NCBI RefSeq assembly: GCF_021432065.1
Contig: NZ_CP090364.1
Location: 2,556,601 to 2,620,600 of the forward strand
DNA length: 64,000 bases
Origin: Photobacterium sp. TLY01
GTDB taxonomy: Bacteria; Pseudomonadota; Gammaproteobacteria; Enterobacterales; Vibrionaceae
Direction: 5' to 3'
Below the pieces are notes generated by a model, which was given only the letters and a program-made list of their open reading frames with translations, was not told where the DNA came from and did not search any database. How positions within the stretch are numbered: the first letter of the stretch is position 1; each line of letters begins with the position of its first letter. Both the position numbers and the translations under genes were made by a program. Positions 10,100 through 19,017 of the stretch are shown here, one piece after another.

Positions 10100-10381
10100 C
10101 TATACAAGACTACCGCATGTTTTCCCATTCATATAGGTTTGAGATTGCACACCTCTATCGAGTCGACGACAATCAATGCAGTAGCTTTGGTATCCTTCTG
10201 GGTTTCGAGCCGTAACTCTAGCAGGTGTTTTACCAAAGGACGATGGGTAAGGGTGAAAAATGTGCTCTCCCCCATTAGCATCAGAACAGTGAGGACATGA
10301 TTTGAACTTCTGACCCGTGTAAGGATCTTTTTTATGAATCATCCCTATATTTAAACGCTTGTGACAGCAGCTACATGTCAT
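10100..10381 (-). CDS. Small cysteine-rich (zinc-ribbon-like) protein of unknown function
   Basis: A 93-aa protein. Cysteines occur as CSCC (3-6), CPHC (29-32) and CIDC (68-71), spaced like zinc ribbons, with histidines at 7, 16, 31, 40 and 43. A strong AGGAG lies 6 bp before the ATG, so the gene is probably real. It ends 7 nt before the methyltransferase start and is presumably co-translated. I do not recognise the family. The paired CxxC motifs could bind DNA or form the metal site of an HNH-like nuclease, but no HNH catalytic motif is evident. It may partner the methyltransferase. Confidence 0.65.
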   Translation of the reverse strand: MTCSCCHKRLNIGMIHKKDPYTGQKFKSCPHCSDANGGEHIFHPYPSSFGKTPARVTARNPEGYQSYCIDCRRLDRGVQSQTYMNGKTCGSLV

Positions 10382-10471
10382 ATTAATCTCCTATCTCAGA
10401 CGGAAAATATGATACGAGTAGCTTAAAAACAAAACAGTGAGTCAGGTAGCATAACCTTAATATCTAAGTGG

Positions 10472-10690
10472 TTAATCAGAGGTAGACAATTTACATATCA
10501 ACATACGCTTGGTCCCTTCGATTGAAATCAGCCCCCAATTCAAGTTCTCATTCATTACGATCAAGCGAGTATCTGGCAAGACACTCATTGCTTCATCTAA
10601 AGCTAGCTGAAGCGATTCAAAGTCTAAAGTCATCGCCCTCAGGTCGGTTCGCTTTTTTCCCATCACGTCATACCAATGTCCTTTATACAT
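10472..10690 (-). CDS. Small hypothetical protein
   Basis: A 72-aa protein with a strong AAGGAG site before the ATG at 10690 (MYKGHWYDVMGKKRTDLRA). No signal peptide, membrane segment or cysteine pair is visible. A predicted alpha/beta mix follows, with the segment SLQLALDEAMSVLPDTRLIV. The family is not recognised. It is the first gene of the minus-strand trio inside the type I locus and is separated by 90 bp from the zinc-ribbon gene. It may be a regulator or accessory of that unit, which is inference from position only. Confidence 0.5.
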   Translation of the reverse strand: MYKGHWYDVMGKKRTDLRAMTLDFESLQLALDEAMSVLPDTRLIVMNENLNWGLISIEGTKRMLICKLSTSD

Positions 10691-11317
10691 ATTGCTCTCC
10701 TTGGGAAATACATGAATCCATTCTTATACAGCGGTAAAAATGAAGTCGGTTATCTTTACCTTCACAGCGACATATTAAAATCACGAATACTCACTTAGTA
10801 TCATAATGTTAAGTTCACTTATTTCGCATCAAATCTGCTATAATCCGACCCAATTTTTTGTCCGTTAGCAGTAGTAAAACCATGTCAATCAGTTCAGTGA
10901 TTAAGTCCATTCAAGACATCATGCGTAAAGATGCAGGTGTTGATGGTGACGCACAGCGTCTGGGCCAAATGTCTTGGCTTTTATTCCTTAAAGTGTTTGA
11001 TGCCCAAGAAGAAGAGCTGGAGTTCGAGCTAGATGATTACCGCGAACCAATCCCAGCGAAGTACCTATGGCGTCACTGGGCGGCAGATAATCAAGGCATT
11101 ACAGGTGATGAACTGCTTGAGTTTGTTAACGATGACTTGTTCCCTAAACTGAAGAACCTAACGGCACCGAGTGATATTAACCCGCGCGGCTATGTGGTGA
11201 AAGAAGCCTTTAGTGATGCCTTCAACTACATGAAAAACGGCACGTTGCTTCGTCAGGTGATTAACAAGCTCAACGAAATTGATTTTACCGACTCCAATGA
11301 GCGACACCTGTTTGGTG

Positions 11318-11321
11318 ATAT
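11318..11321 (+). repeat. Target site duplication ATAT (left copy)
   Basis: ATAT at 11318-11321 flanks the left inverted repeat. The right copy is 12526-12529. Removing one copy plus the element restores the hsdM frame. Confidence 0.85.
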
Positions 11322-11337
11322 TGTAACCCTCCCTACT

Positions 11338-12159
11338 TTAATGGCAGCCTAAATTAGAGTTTTTCCTGCTTTCGTACCTTGCTAAGTATTCCCACGGGGT
11401 CAGATCATCCAGGGCATCATGAGGGCGTTCATCGTTATATTCCTTCATCCATTGTTCGGTTAACTCTCGAACTTCACTCAGCGTTTTAAAAACGTACATA
11501 TCGAGAAGTTCTGTGCGATAGGTTCGATTAAAGCGCTCAATATATGAGTTCTCAGTGGGTTTTCCTGGTCGAATAAATTCAAGTTCAACTCGATTTTCTT
11601 CGGCCCATTCGGCTAACGCTGTGGAGATAAATTCTGGACCATTATCCATCCTGAGTTTGCCGGGCATCCCGCGCCACGCTGTGATACGCTCCAAAACCCG
11701 GATGACTCTTGGGGCTGGTAAATTTAAGTCCACTTCGATGGCTAACACTTCGCGGTTAAAATCATCGACAACATTAAACGTACGAAAACGTCTGCCGCAA
11801 GCCAGAGCGTCACTCATAAAATCAATCGACCAACAGCAGTTCACCCCGTCAGGACGTGCCAGCGGGACTGGCTCCCGTTTCGGTAACCGCTTTTTTCCTT
11901 TGCGCCTCATATTGAGCTTGAGTGAGCAGTAAACACGGTAAACGCGCTTGTGGTTCCATGGATATCCCCAGCGTCTGAGAACTTTAAATAACTTGCCAAA
12001 ACCATAAGCAGGATATCGCTCTACGGCTTCTTGCAACTTGGCGATGACCTCATCATCTCGATGAGGGTCTGGTTGATATCGATAGACAGAATCACTGATG
12101 CCAACTGCGCGGCAGGCCATTCTGAGACTGACCCGAAATTGCTGACGAACATACTCCAC
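11338..12159 (-). CDS. IS3-family transposase OrfB (DDE integrase)
   Basis: 273 aa from the first Met; the open frame continues upstream to the slippery run near 12190, so the natural product is an OrfAB fusion. An HTH_21-like region precedes the rve integrase core with catalytic D in WSIDFMSD, D in MDNGPEF and E in YIERFNR. It catalyses cut and join of the IS ends. The stop codon lies within 20 bp of the left inverted repeat. Confidence 0.95.
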   Translation of the reverse strand: MEYVRQQFRVSLRMACRAVGISDSVYRYQPDPHRDDEVIAKLQEAVERYPAYGFGKLFKVLRRWGYPWNHKRVYRVYCSLKLNMRRKGKKRLPKREPVPLARPDGVNCCWSIDFMSDALACGRRFRTFNVVDDFNREVLAIEVDLNLPAPRVIRVLERITAWRGMPGKLRMDNGPEFISTALAEWAEENRVELEFIRPGKPTENSYIERFNRTYRTELLDMYVFKTLSEVRELTEQWMKEYNDERPHDALDDLTPWEYLARYESRKNSNLGCH

Positions 12160-12182
12160 GAGTTCGCGTTTAACCGCTGGCT

Positions 12183-12452
12183 TTACAGCTTTTTTTCCAG
12201 AATATCTTTCACAATACGATGCTCAAGGCTGAGGTCAGCGAACATCTGCTTGAGTCGGCGATTTTCATCTTCAAGCTCTTTCAGCCGCTTCACATCGGAC
12301 GCTTCCATACCACCATATTTCGATTTCCAGTTGTAATAGGTAGCGTCAGAGATACCGTATTCACGACAGACTTCGTTGACCTTACGGCCAGCCTCCACTT
12401 CCTTCAGGATCTTCACGATCTGTGTTTCTGTGTAGCGTGATTTTTTCATCAT
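12183..12452 (-). CDS. IS3-family transposase OrfA
   Basis: An 89-aa helix-turn-helix protein (YTETQIVKILKEVEAGRKV, then YYNWKSKYGGM) with a C-terminal leucine-zipper-like helix RLKELEDENRRLKQMFADL. It binds the IS ends and is fused to OrfB by -1 frameshift at A7G. Reading -1 at that run gives KKAVKPAVKRELVEYVRQQ, the usual junction. Confidence 0.95.
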   Translation of the reverse strand: MMKKSRYTETQIVKILKEVEAGRKVNEVCREYGISDATYYNWKSKYGGMEASDVKRLKELEDENRRLKQMFADLSLEHRIVKDILEKKL

Positions 12453-13579
12453 GCGTTCTCCGTTTATTTCAGTGTAAACGGAAAAGCTCTAATTACTAGC
12501 GACATGTTTTTCGGGGAGGGTTACAATATCTACGAGCAAATCCTACGCGACCTTCAAAGCGCTGGGAATGCGGGTGAGTTTTATACCCCTCGTGCAGTGA
12601 CTCGCTTTATCGTTAATCGTCTTGACCCTAAGCTGGGTGAGCAGATTATGGACCCCGCCTGCGGTACGGGCGGATTCCTGGCTTGCTCATTCGATCACGT
12701 CAAAGAGAACTACGTGACAAGCGCAGCCGACCACCAAACGCTGCAAAAGCAAATCCATGGTGTAGAGAAGAAACAACTGCCACATTTGCTGTGTATCACC
12801 AATATGATGCTTCACGGCATCGAAGTCCCTGTGCAGATCAAGCACGGCAACACGCTTAACAAGCCGCTTTCAAACTGGGACAGCAATATCAATGTGATTG
12901 CGACTAACCCACCGTTTGGCGGCACAGAAGAAGACGGGATTGAAAAGAATTTTCCTGCCGAAATGCAAACTCGTGAAACGGCTGATCTGTTCTTGCAGCT
13001 TATTGTCGAAGTCTTGGATAAAAATGGTCGCGCTGGTGTGGTGTTACCTGATGGCACCTTGTTTGGTGAAGGCGTAAAAACCAAAATCAAAAAGATGCTG
13101 ACGGAAGAGTGTAACCTGCACACAATTGTTCGCTTACCGAATGGCGTGTTCAACCCTTACACAGGCATTAAGACCAACATTCTGTTCTTTACCAAAGGCC
13201 AGCCGACCAAAGAAGTATGGTTCTATGAGCACCCTTACCCAGAAGGCGTGAAGAACTACAGCAAAACCAAACCGATGAAGTTTGAGGAGTTCCAGCAAGA
13301 GATCGATTGGTGGGGCAACGAGGCCGATGGATTCGCTAGCCGTATCGAGACCAAGCAAGCTTGGAAGGTATCGATTGAGGAGATCATCGAGCGCAACTTT
13401 AACCTTGATATTAAAAATCCGTATCAGGACGAAGTCGTCAGCCATGACCCTGAAGAGTTGCTGGCGAGCTATCAACAACAGCAACAAGACATCAAAGCAC
13501 TGCGTGACCAACTGAAAGGCATTCTCGGTGATGCGCTTAGCTCTACCATTCAAGGTAAAAAGCAAGGTGGAGAACAATA

Positions 13580-15349
13580 ATGGCAGTCGACCAATCTCCT
13601 ATAAATAAGCTAATCACCGAACATATTGATATTTGGACTTCGGCAGTAAAGACCAAATCGACCTCTGGTCGTGGCAGCAGTAAGAAGTTAGAACTGTATG
13701 GCGTTAAAAAGCTACGTGAGCTGATTTTAGAGTTAGCTGTACGAGGCAAGCTTGTTCCTCAAGATCCTAATGATGAGCCTGCTTCAGTGTTGCTTGAACG
13801 CATTGCGGCTGAAAAAGCAAAGTTGGTGAAAGCGAAGAAGATTAAGAAACAAAAATCTTTGGGGCAAGTATCCAAAGACGAAGAACTTTTTGATACACCA
13901 ACTGGTTGGGCATGGACAAGGATTTCTGAAATAGCTGAAATTAGCCCTCGAAATAGCACAACCGATGATGATGCTGAAGTGTCGTTTGTGCCTATGCCAC
14001 TAATTACGACTAACTATGATGGTTCACATGGTTCTGAAAAGCGAATTTGGAAAGAAATCAAAAAAGGCTACACGCACTTTCAAGATGGTGACATTGCGTT
14101 AGCTAAGATCACACCATGTTTTGAGAACAGCAAAGCCGCGGTGTTCTCGGGCCTTGAAGGAGGAGTTGGTGCGGGAACTACCGAATTGCACGTGGCTCGT
14201 CCTCTATCAGATTGCATTAACCCACTATTTGTATTGTTGTACTTAAAGGCTCCTATATTCCTGAAAATTGGCGAAACGAAGATGACAGGTTCTGCAGGAC
14301 AAAAACGAGTCCCTAAAGACTTTTTTTCAGAGAACCCTTTACCTTTTCCTCCAAGCAATGAACAACACCGCATCGTCGCCAAAGTCGATGAGCTAATAAC
14401 GCTCTGCGACCAGTTAGAACAACAAACCGAAGCCAGTATTGAAGCGCATCAAGTACTAGTGACAACGCTGTTGGACACACTCACCAACTCTGCCGATGCT
14501 GACGAGTTAATGCAAAATTGGGCGCGAATCAGTGAGCATTTCGATACTTTATTCACTACTGAAGAAAGCATCGACCAGCTTAAGCAAACCATTCTACAAC
14601 TGGCAGTGATGGGTAAGTTGGTTCCACAAGATCCAAGCGATGAGCCTGCTGCTGAGTTACTGAAAAGAATTGCGGAAGAAAAAGCACAGTTAGTCAAAGA
14701 GAAAAAAATCAAAAAGCAAAAAGCGCTACCGCCGATTGCAGAAGATGAAAAGCCGTTTAAACTGCCGAATGGGTGGGAGTGGTGTCGTTTACCTGACTTA
14801 GGTGAGCTTGCTAGAGGCAAATCAAAACACAGACCTCGTAATGACCCGAAACTATATGAAAACGGTAATGTCCCTTTAGTTCAGACTGGTGATGTAGCTC
14901 GTGCAAATGGAACAATACTAACGTATACCGCAAAGTATAATGAATTTGGTCTAGCGCAGAGTCAGCTTTGGCCAAAAGGGACATTGTGCATCACTATTGC
15001 TGCGAATATTGCGGATACAGCAACTCTAGGATTTGACGCTTGTTTCCCTGATAGTGTTGTCGGTTACACACCTTATGACAAGGAAATTCCAACTGTTTAC
15101 TTTGACTATTTCATCAAAACAGCCAAAGAAAACTTAGAGCGTTTTGCTCCTTCAACAGCACAGAAAAATATTAACTTAGAAATTTTGAGCAATGTATTAG
15201 TTCCTTGCCCACCAAAGCAACAATTCCCTCGTATCGTTGAAAAGGTAAACCTACTTCTAGGTATTTGCGATGAGTTGAAGGAGCGTTTGAAGGAATCTCA
15301 AATGTCGCAACTACAACTCACTGACGCTATTGTCGAACAAGCAGTATAA
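13580..15349 (+). CDS. hsdS: Type I restriction-modification specificity subunit S
   Basis: A 589-aa protein with two target recognition domains. Conserved repeats frame them: LAVRGKLVPQDPNDEPA near residue 55 and LAVMGKLVPQDPSDEPA near 350, each followed by a KIKKQK helix. Each half ends in a coiled-coil spacer (VAKVDELITLCDQLEQQTEAS; VEKVNLLLGICDELKERL). The size equals that of type IB HsdS such as EcoAI. It sets the bipartite DNA site recognised by the M and R subunits. The start overlaps the hsdM stop (TAATG). It is intact although hsdM is broken. Confidence 0.94.
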   Translation: MAVDQSPINKLITEHIDIWTSAVKTKSTSGRGSSKKLELYGVKKLRELILELAVRGKLVPQDPNDEPASVLLERIAAEKAKLVKAKKIKKQKSLGQVSKDEELFDTPTGWAWTRISEIAEISPRNSTTDDDAEVSFVPMPLITTNYDGSHGSEKRIWKEIKKGYTHFQDGDIALAKITPCFENSKAAVFSGLEGGVGAGTTELHVARPLSDCINPLFVLLYLKAPIFLKIGETKMTGSAGQKRVPKDFFSENPLPFPPSNEQHRIVAKVDELITLCDQLEQQTEASIEAHQVLVTTLLDTLTNSADADELMQNWARISEHFDTLFTTEESIDQLKQTILQLAVMGKLVPQDPSDEPAAELLKRIAEEKAQLVKEKKIKKQKALPPIAEDEKPFKLPNGWEWCRLPDLGELARGKSKHRPRNDPKLYENGNVPLVQTGDVARANGTILTYTAKYNEFGLAQSQLWPKGTLCITIAANIADTATLGFDACFPDSVVGYTPYDKEIPTVYFDYFIKTAKENLERFAPSTAQKNINLEILSNVLVPCPPKQQFPRIVEKVNLLLGICDELKERLKESQMSQLQLTDAIVEQAV

Positions 15350-15351
15350 CC

Positions 15352-15700
15352 ATGAGCCTATACAATATCGCCAACAAAAACCTCACCGCACTGACTCCGA
15401 CCACTTTTGCAGCCGAAGGGCTGCAAGAGCGGCACGATTTACAAGAAGCGCTGAAAGGCTGTATTGATGCCATCGCTCCTGATTGTTTGGTGATATCAGA
15501 AGAGTTTTCAGACTGGGAAGACAGCCGTCGCCGTATCGACCTGTTAGCCATCGACAAAAATGCCAACTTCGCGGCTTTTAAACTTACGCGTGTGACTACT
15601 TTGCCCATTAATTGAAGCAGAAAGAGCTAGATATCGACGCCCATGAAGCCATCCTGTTCCTGAATAAGTTAACCACGACAAACTCAACTTCCAGAGTAAG
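15352..15700 (+). pseudogene. Decayed PD-(D/E)xK nuclease-like gene of the RM locus
   Basis: An 87-aa frame starting 3 bp after hsdS (MSLYNIANKNLTALTPTTFAAEGL...) resembles the N-terminus of a protein often next to type I systems. In relatives I remember the DSRRRIDLLxxD strand is followed by VVIELKR. Here that position reads NFAAFKLTR, so the catalytic Glu and Lys seem replaced, and the frame stops soon after. A remnant (KELDIDAHEAILFLNKL) follows in another frame. It is probably nonfunctional. The exact 3' limit is uncertain, and the family call is from memory of motifs. Confidence 0.5.
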
Positions 15701-15770
15701 CGATAGAAAAAACAACACATTCGTATTAGCATGCTTTGAATTAATCTCTTCGAATTCAAAGGCTTTTCAG

Positions 15771-16631
15771 ATGGCGCGTGGCACACAACTCAAAATTTAT
15801 CTCGCAAACGGAACGGTGACCGGCATTCGCCATGCAGAGATTGTCAATTGGACCGGACAAGCCATTGCTGTTCCCCGCATTCATGTCAAAGATCTGACGG
15901 ATTGGGAAGAGACACAAAGGCCGGGCGTTTATTTTCTGTTTGGGTTTGATTCCGACACCGGCAAAAACCTTGTTTATATTGGTAAAGCAGAACACATCCA
16001 GAGGCGGTTGCAGCAACACATCGCGGCAAAAGATTTCTGGAATGAAGCCATCTGCTTTACCAACAAAGATGAAAACCTGACCAAAGCCCATGTGAAATAC
16101 CTGGAAGCCCGGCTCATCGAGATTGTCATGTCATCGAATCGCTACGCGCTAGATAACGACAAACGCCCACCAACATCTTCTCTGCCCCGTGGAGACAGAG
16201 ATGCGATGGAAACATTCATCGACAGCATCCGCGTTGTGATTGGCTCCCTGGGCCATAAATTACTCGAGCCGAAAGTCATCTTTGATGCTCAGGAAACCGA
16301 AGCGCAGCAGAAAAGCCTGTTAAAGCTGAAAGTTAAAAAGATTGACGCAACTGCCAAGTTAACCGATGAAGGCATTGTGGTCCTCAAAAACTCTCAGGCA
16401 TTGCCGGAAGTACAGAAGAGTCTTTCAAATGGCTACACCAATCTGAGAGCCAACCTGAGAGAAAAAGGGTTGTTAATCGAGAGCGGTGACAAGCTGATTG
16501 CCACCGATGATATTTTATTTACCAGTGCCTCGCAGGCCTCCGCTGTTCTGCTTGGGTATCCCTGCAGCGGGCCTGACTACTGGCGAGACGCCAAAGGCCG
16601 ATCGCTGAAAGAAATCGAGATGGAAGTCTAA
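15771..16631 (+). CDS. GIY-YIG nuclease family protein with DUF4357 domain
   Basis: 286 aa from ATG 15771. An in-frame upstream extension exists to 15612 but looks like remnant sequence. The GIY-YIG core shows GVY (52-54), VYIG (68-71), Arg 78/79 in IQRRL and a Glu in YLEARLIEI. The C-terminal 100 residues have the DUF4357 look: GIVVLKNSQALPEV, LRANLREKGLL, YWRDAKGRSL. It is probably a nicking or cleaving DNA enzyme of the defence island. Its true partner and target are unknown. No close downstream gene is co-directional within 260 bp. Confidence 0.85.
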   Translation: MARGTQLKIYLANGTVTGIRHAEIVNWTGQAIAVPRIHVKDLTDWEETQRPGVYFLFGFDSDTGKNLVYIGKAEHIQRRLQQHIAAKDFWNEAICFTNKDENLTKAHVKYLEARLIEIVMSSNRYALDNDKRPPTSSLPRGDRDAMETFIDSIRVVIGSLGHKLLEPKVIFDAQETEAQQKSLLKLKVKKIDATAKLTDEGIVVLKNSQALPEVQKSLSNGYTNLRANLREKGLLIESGDKLIATDDILFTSASQASAVLLGYPCSGPDYWRDAKGRSLKEIEMEV

Positions 16632-16744
16632 TCATCCCGTAATTATCAGCAGCACTTCGCCGTCGCAGCTCCCATAACGTCCAAAGCATTTTTGTATACA
16701 AACGAACAGCCGAGCTCAATCTGTACCAGCCCGCAGTTTTTTAT

Positions 16745-16773
16745 CTGGGGGCTTTACCACTATCAGCCCCCAG
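16745..16773. repeat. Perfect 9-bp inverted repeat without T-run
   Basis: CTGGGGGCT (16745-16753) and AGCCCCCAG (16765-16773) surround an 11-nt loop. There is no U-tract on either side, so it is not a standard terminator. The 16632-16865 region otherwise shows no gene. Confidence 0.6.
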
Positions 16774-16865
16774 TAAAAACACAACCATCCCCCATTCCCC
16801 ATACCCTTTCAGTTGCTTAGGTGAGCTTTTGCTTTTCTCGCTGATATGTTTATGTATAATCAAAC

Positions 16866-16884
16866 GAGAATAGATATCATTATT
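16866..16884. promoter_or_regulatory. Fur box upstream of the siderophore-interacting protein
   Basis: GAGAATAGATATCATTATT matches the consensus GATAATGATAATCATTATC at 13 of 19 positions. It begins just after a TATAAT -10 element (16855-16860) and ends 16 bp before the ATG. Confidence 0.65.
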
Positions 16885-16899
16885 GATTAAGGAAACAAT

Positions 16900-17745
16900 A
16901 TGACCGTGCCCGACAACAGGGAAAAACGTCTGCCGGTGCTACTCACGGTGAAATCTGTCCGGGATTTGGGCCCGCGTTATCGCCGTATCACTTTCACATC
17001 GCCGGCGCTGGCGCACTACCCGGCTTGCAGTAACGGCGCGCACATTAAGATCATGCTTGCTCAGGAGGGACAATCCGAGCCTGTGCTGCCGACCATGACG
17101 GCAACAGGGCCGAAGTGGGAATCCCCCGAGGACAAGCCGCTGCTGCGTACCTTCTCGGTCCGTGAGTTGCGCCGGGAAACCGGTGAGATGGATATCGACT
17201 TTGCCCTGCACGGCGATCTGGGCCCGGCGTCGCGGTTTGCGCTCAATGCTTGCCCCGGCGATCAACTGGGGATTTCCCCGCCGGGTGGCCCGCACCCGAT
17301 GCTCAAACCGGCCTCGCAGTATTATCTGGCCGGGGATCTGACGGCCTTACCGGCGATCAGTGCCATGCTGGAAGACATGCCGGCAGACAGCCGCGGCTAT
17401 GTGGCGATTCAGGTCGGTGATGAAACCGATATCCAGGATCTCCGCGCTCCGGCTGGGGTTCAGGTTCAGTGGTTTATCGGCCAGCCGGATCAGGTGCAGC
17501 CGCTGATCGACCAGTTCTGCCAGCAGCTTCTCAGCGCCAAAACGACTGCCGAATCAAATGCCGAACAGCTTGCCGACAGTTATTTCTGGCTGGGCGGTGA
17601 AGAGCAGATTGTTGTGGGCTTGCGCCGCTTTATCCGCCGTGAACTGGATGTTGAGCGCACTCAGGTCTATGCCATTCCCTACTGGCGTTTTGGGATTGAT
17701 GAAGACAGCTATCACACCAGTCGCCACCAGGTTGTTGATAACTAA
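16900..17745 (+). CDS. Siderophore-interacting protein, FAD-dependent ferric reductase (ViuB/VuuB-like)
   Basis: A 281-aa flavoprotein of the SIP family. It removes iron from ferri-siderophore in the cytosol by NAD(P)H-driven reduction. Visible features are an N-terminal FAD domain with RTFSVRE (RxYS/T type), the DFALHGDLGPASRFA segment and PGDQLGISPPGGP, then a C-terminal NAD(P)H half with YYLAGDLTALPAI and YFWLGGEE. The tail resembles the ViuB/VuuB end (YWRFGIDEDSYH). The Fur box and promoter directly upstream and the adjoining catecholate cluster support a role in releasing iron from the siderophore made here. Confidence 0.93.
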   Translation: MTVPDNREKRLPVLLTVKSVRDLGPRYRRITFTSPALAHYPACSNGAHIKIMLAQEGQSEPVLPTMTATGPKWESPEDKPLLRTFSVRELRRETGEMDIDFALHGDLGPASRFALNACPGDQLGISPPGGPHPMLKPASQYYLAGDLTALPAISAMLEDMPADSRGYVAIQVGDETDIQDLRAPAGVQVQWFIGQPDQVQPLIDQFCQQLLSAKTTAESNAEQLADSYFWLGGEEQIVVGLRRFIRRELDVERTQVYAIPYWRFGIDEDSYHTSRHQVVDN

Positions 17746-17836
17746 TAATAATTCAGACCGATCCGGTACTTGCCTGTATGGGCACTTTGAAGCACAAGAG
17801 TGATGTCATCTCCCGATGACAACAAAGGAAACAGTA

Positions 17837-18916
17837 ATGGCTATTGACCCTTCAGTGATCCGCGCCCATTCATGGCAGGCACTACCCACACCCGCTGCAC
17901 TGGCAAACGCAATCCCCTGCCCGGCAGCATTGAGCGAGCAGATTGCAGACTCGCGCAGCACCATCAGAGAGATTTTGCACGGCCAGGACGACAGACTGCT
18001 GGTCGTCATCGGCCCGTGTTCGATTCATGATCCGGACGCGGCCATCGAATATGCCGAGCAACTGGCCCAATGCGCCGAGCGATATCAGGATCAGCTGGTG
18101 GTGGTGATGCGCACCTATTTTGAAAAACCGCGCACCACAGTCGGCTGGAAAGGCATGCTGTTTGACCCGGATCTGGATGGCAGCGATCAAATCGGCAAAG
18201 GCCTGCAGCAAGCCAGAGAGCTGCTGATCCGCATCAATGCACTGGGCCTGCCGGCCGCGACAGAATTTCTTGATACCACCAGTTTTACCTATCTGTCCGA
18301 TCTGATGAGCTGGGGTGCCATCGGCGCCAGAACCACAGAGTCTCAGCCGCACCGTCAGCAAACGTCCGGCCTGCCGTGTCCGGTCGGCTTTAAGAACGGC
18401 ACCGACGGCAATGTCAGTGTGGCGATGGATGCCATTATTGCCAGCCGCCACCCGCACCTCTACACCACCACAGGTCAGGACGGACAGCTGTATGCCGTCA
18501 CCAGTGCAGGGAATCCGGACTGTCACCTGATCCTGCGTGGCGGAAAAGCCCCGAACTACAGCGAAGCAGACATTCACCATGCGCTGCAGCAGCTGGAAGC
18601 CAAAGGGATCACCACAGGGGTGATGGTCGACTGCAGCCATGGCAACAGCCTGAAGCAGTTCCAGCGCCAGTTGCTGGTGGCCGAAGAGCTGTGCCGTCAG
18701 ATTGGCAACGGCAACCATGCCATTAACGCGATCATGGCCGAGAGCTTTCTGGTTGAAGGGCGGCAGGAGATTTCGGATACCATGACCTATGGTCAGTCCA
18801 TCACCGATGCCTGTCTGGGCTGGGACGATACCGAGACCCTGCTGTCGATGCTGGCCAGCGCTGTCGAGCAGCGTCGTGAGGGAAATCCTGTCCGATTAGC
18901 CGCCAACGAGGGATAA
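17837..18916 (+). CDS. 3-deoxy-7-phosphoheptulonate (DAHP) synthase, type I
   Basis: 359 aa from ATG 17837, which has AAAGGA 7-11 bp upstream; ATG 17816 lacks such a site. It condenses phosphoenolpyruvate and erythrose 4-phosphate, the first step to chorismate. Motifs include VVIGPCSIHDP, YFEKPRTTVGWKG, GAIGARTTESQ and DCSHGNS. A dedicated copy beside catechol siderophore genes (as with vabG in vanchrobactin loci) likely boosts chorismate for 2,3-dihydroxybenzoate under iron limitation. It follows the SIP gene by 91 bp on the same strand and may share its Fur-controlled transcript. Confidence 0.93.
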   Translation: MAIDPSVIRAHSWQALPTPAALANAIPCPAALSEQIADSRSTIREILHGQDDRLLVVIGPCSIHDPDAAIEYAEQLAQCAERYQDQLVVVMRTYFEKPRTTVGWKGMLFDPDLDGSDQIGKGLQQARELLIRINALGLPAATEFLDTTSFTYLSDLMSWGAIGARTTESQPHRQQTSGLPCPVGFKNGTDGNVSVAMDAIIASRHPHLYTTTGQDGQLYAVTSAGNPDCHLILRGGKAPNYSEADIHHALQQLEAKGITTGVMVDCSHGNSLKQFQRQLLVAEELCRQIGNGNHAINAIMAESFLVEGRQEISDTMTYGQSITDACLGWDDTETLLSMLASAVEQRREGNPVRLAANEG

Positions 18917-18968
18917 ATACCGGTGGTCTGTCCCCAGCCAGGAGTCAAACGACACACGGCAGATAAAC

Positions 18969-18998
18969 GAAAGCCAGCCGTTTCAGGCTGGCTTTTGA
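18969..18998. terminator. Terminator between DAHP synthase and the ABC ATPase gene
   Basis: Perfect 9-bp stem AAGCCAGCC/GGCTGGCTT (18971-18979, 18986-18994) with TTTT. It lies between convergent genes. Confidence 0.8.
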
Positions 18999-19017
18999 TT
19001 GCAATTAAGCGGACCGG

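Larger units (their letters stand above)
11322..12525 (-). mobile_element. IS3-family insertion sequence (IS407-like group), 1204 bp
   Basis: Terminal inverted repeats begin TGTAACCCTCCC (11322-11333) and end GGGAGGGTTACA (12514-12525), with the 5'-TG...CA-3' ends of IS3 elements. A 4-bp duplication (ATAT) is expected for the IS407 group. It carries orfA and orfB on the minus strand with an A7G slippery run (12189-12196) where -1 frameshifting would fuse them. Both frames are intact, so the element looks active or recently inserted. It interrupts hsdM. Confidence 0.95.
10882..13580 (+). pseudogene. hsdM: Type I DNA methyltransferase M subunit, split by an IS element
   Basis: The 5' part (10882-11321) encodes the N-terminal helical domain of HsdM and runs into the IS after GDI. 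The 3' part (12530-13580) continues exactly at the next base. Joining the two and dropping one ATAT copy gives 1491 bp and an unbroken 496-aa protein of normal type IB size. It would contain AGEFYTPRAV, motif I DPACGTGGF (about residue 188) and motif IV NPPFG (about 273). The intact gene would methylate adenine as M2S. A fragment starting at ATG 12504, inside the IS end, stays in frame and keeps the catalytic motifs but lacks about 147 N-terminal residues. The 3' end overlaps hsdS by 1 bp. Confidence 0.93.

Noticed and set aside
15612-15770. Extended N-terminus of the GIY-YIG protein
   Set aside because: The segment resembles remnant sequence of the decayed nuclease gene; MARGTQLKIY at 15771 is a better start.
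16632-16899. attR-like copy of the ssrA 3' end
   Set aside because: No repeat of the CCAGCTCCACCA end was seen; only an unrelated 9-bp inverted repeat.
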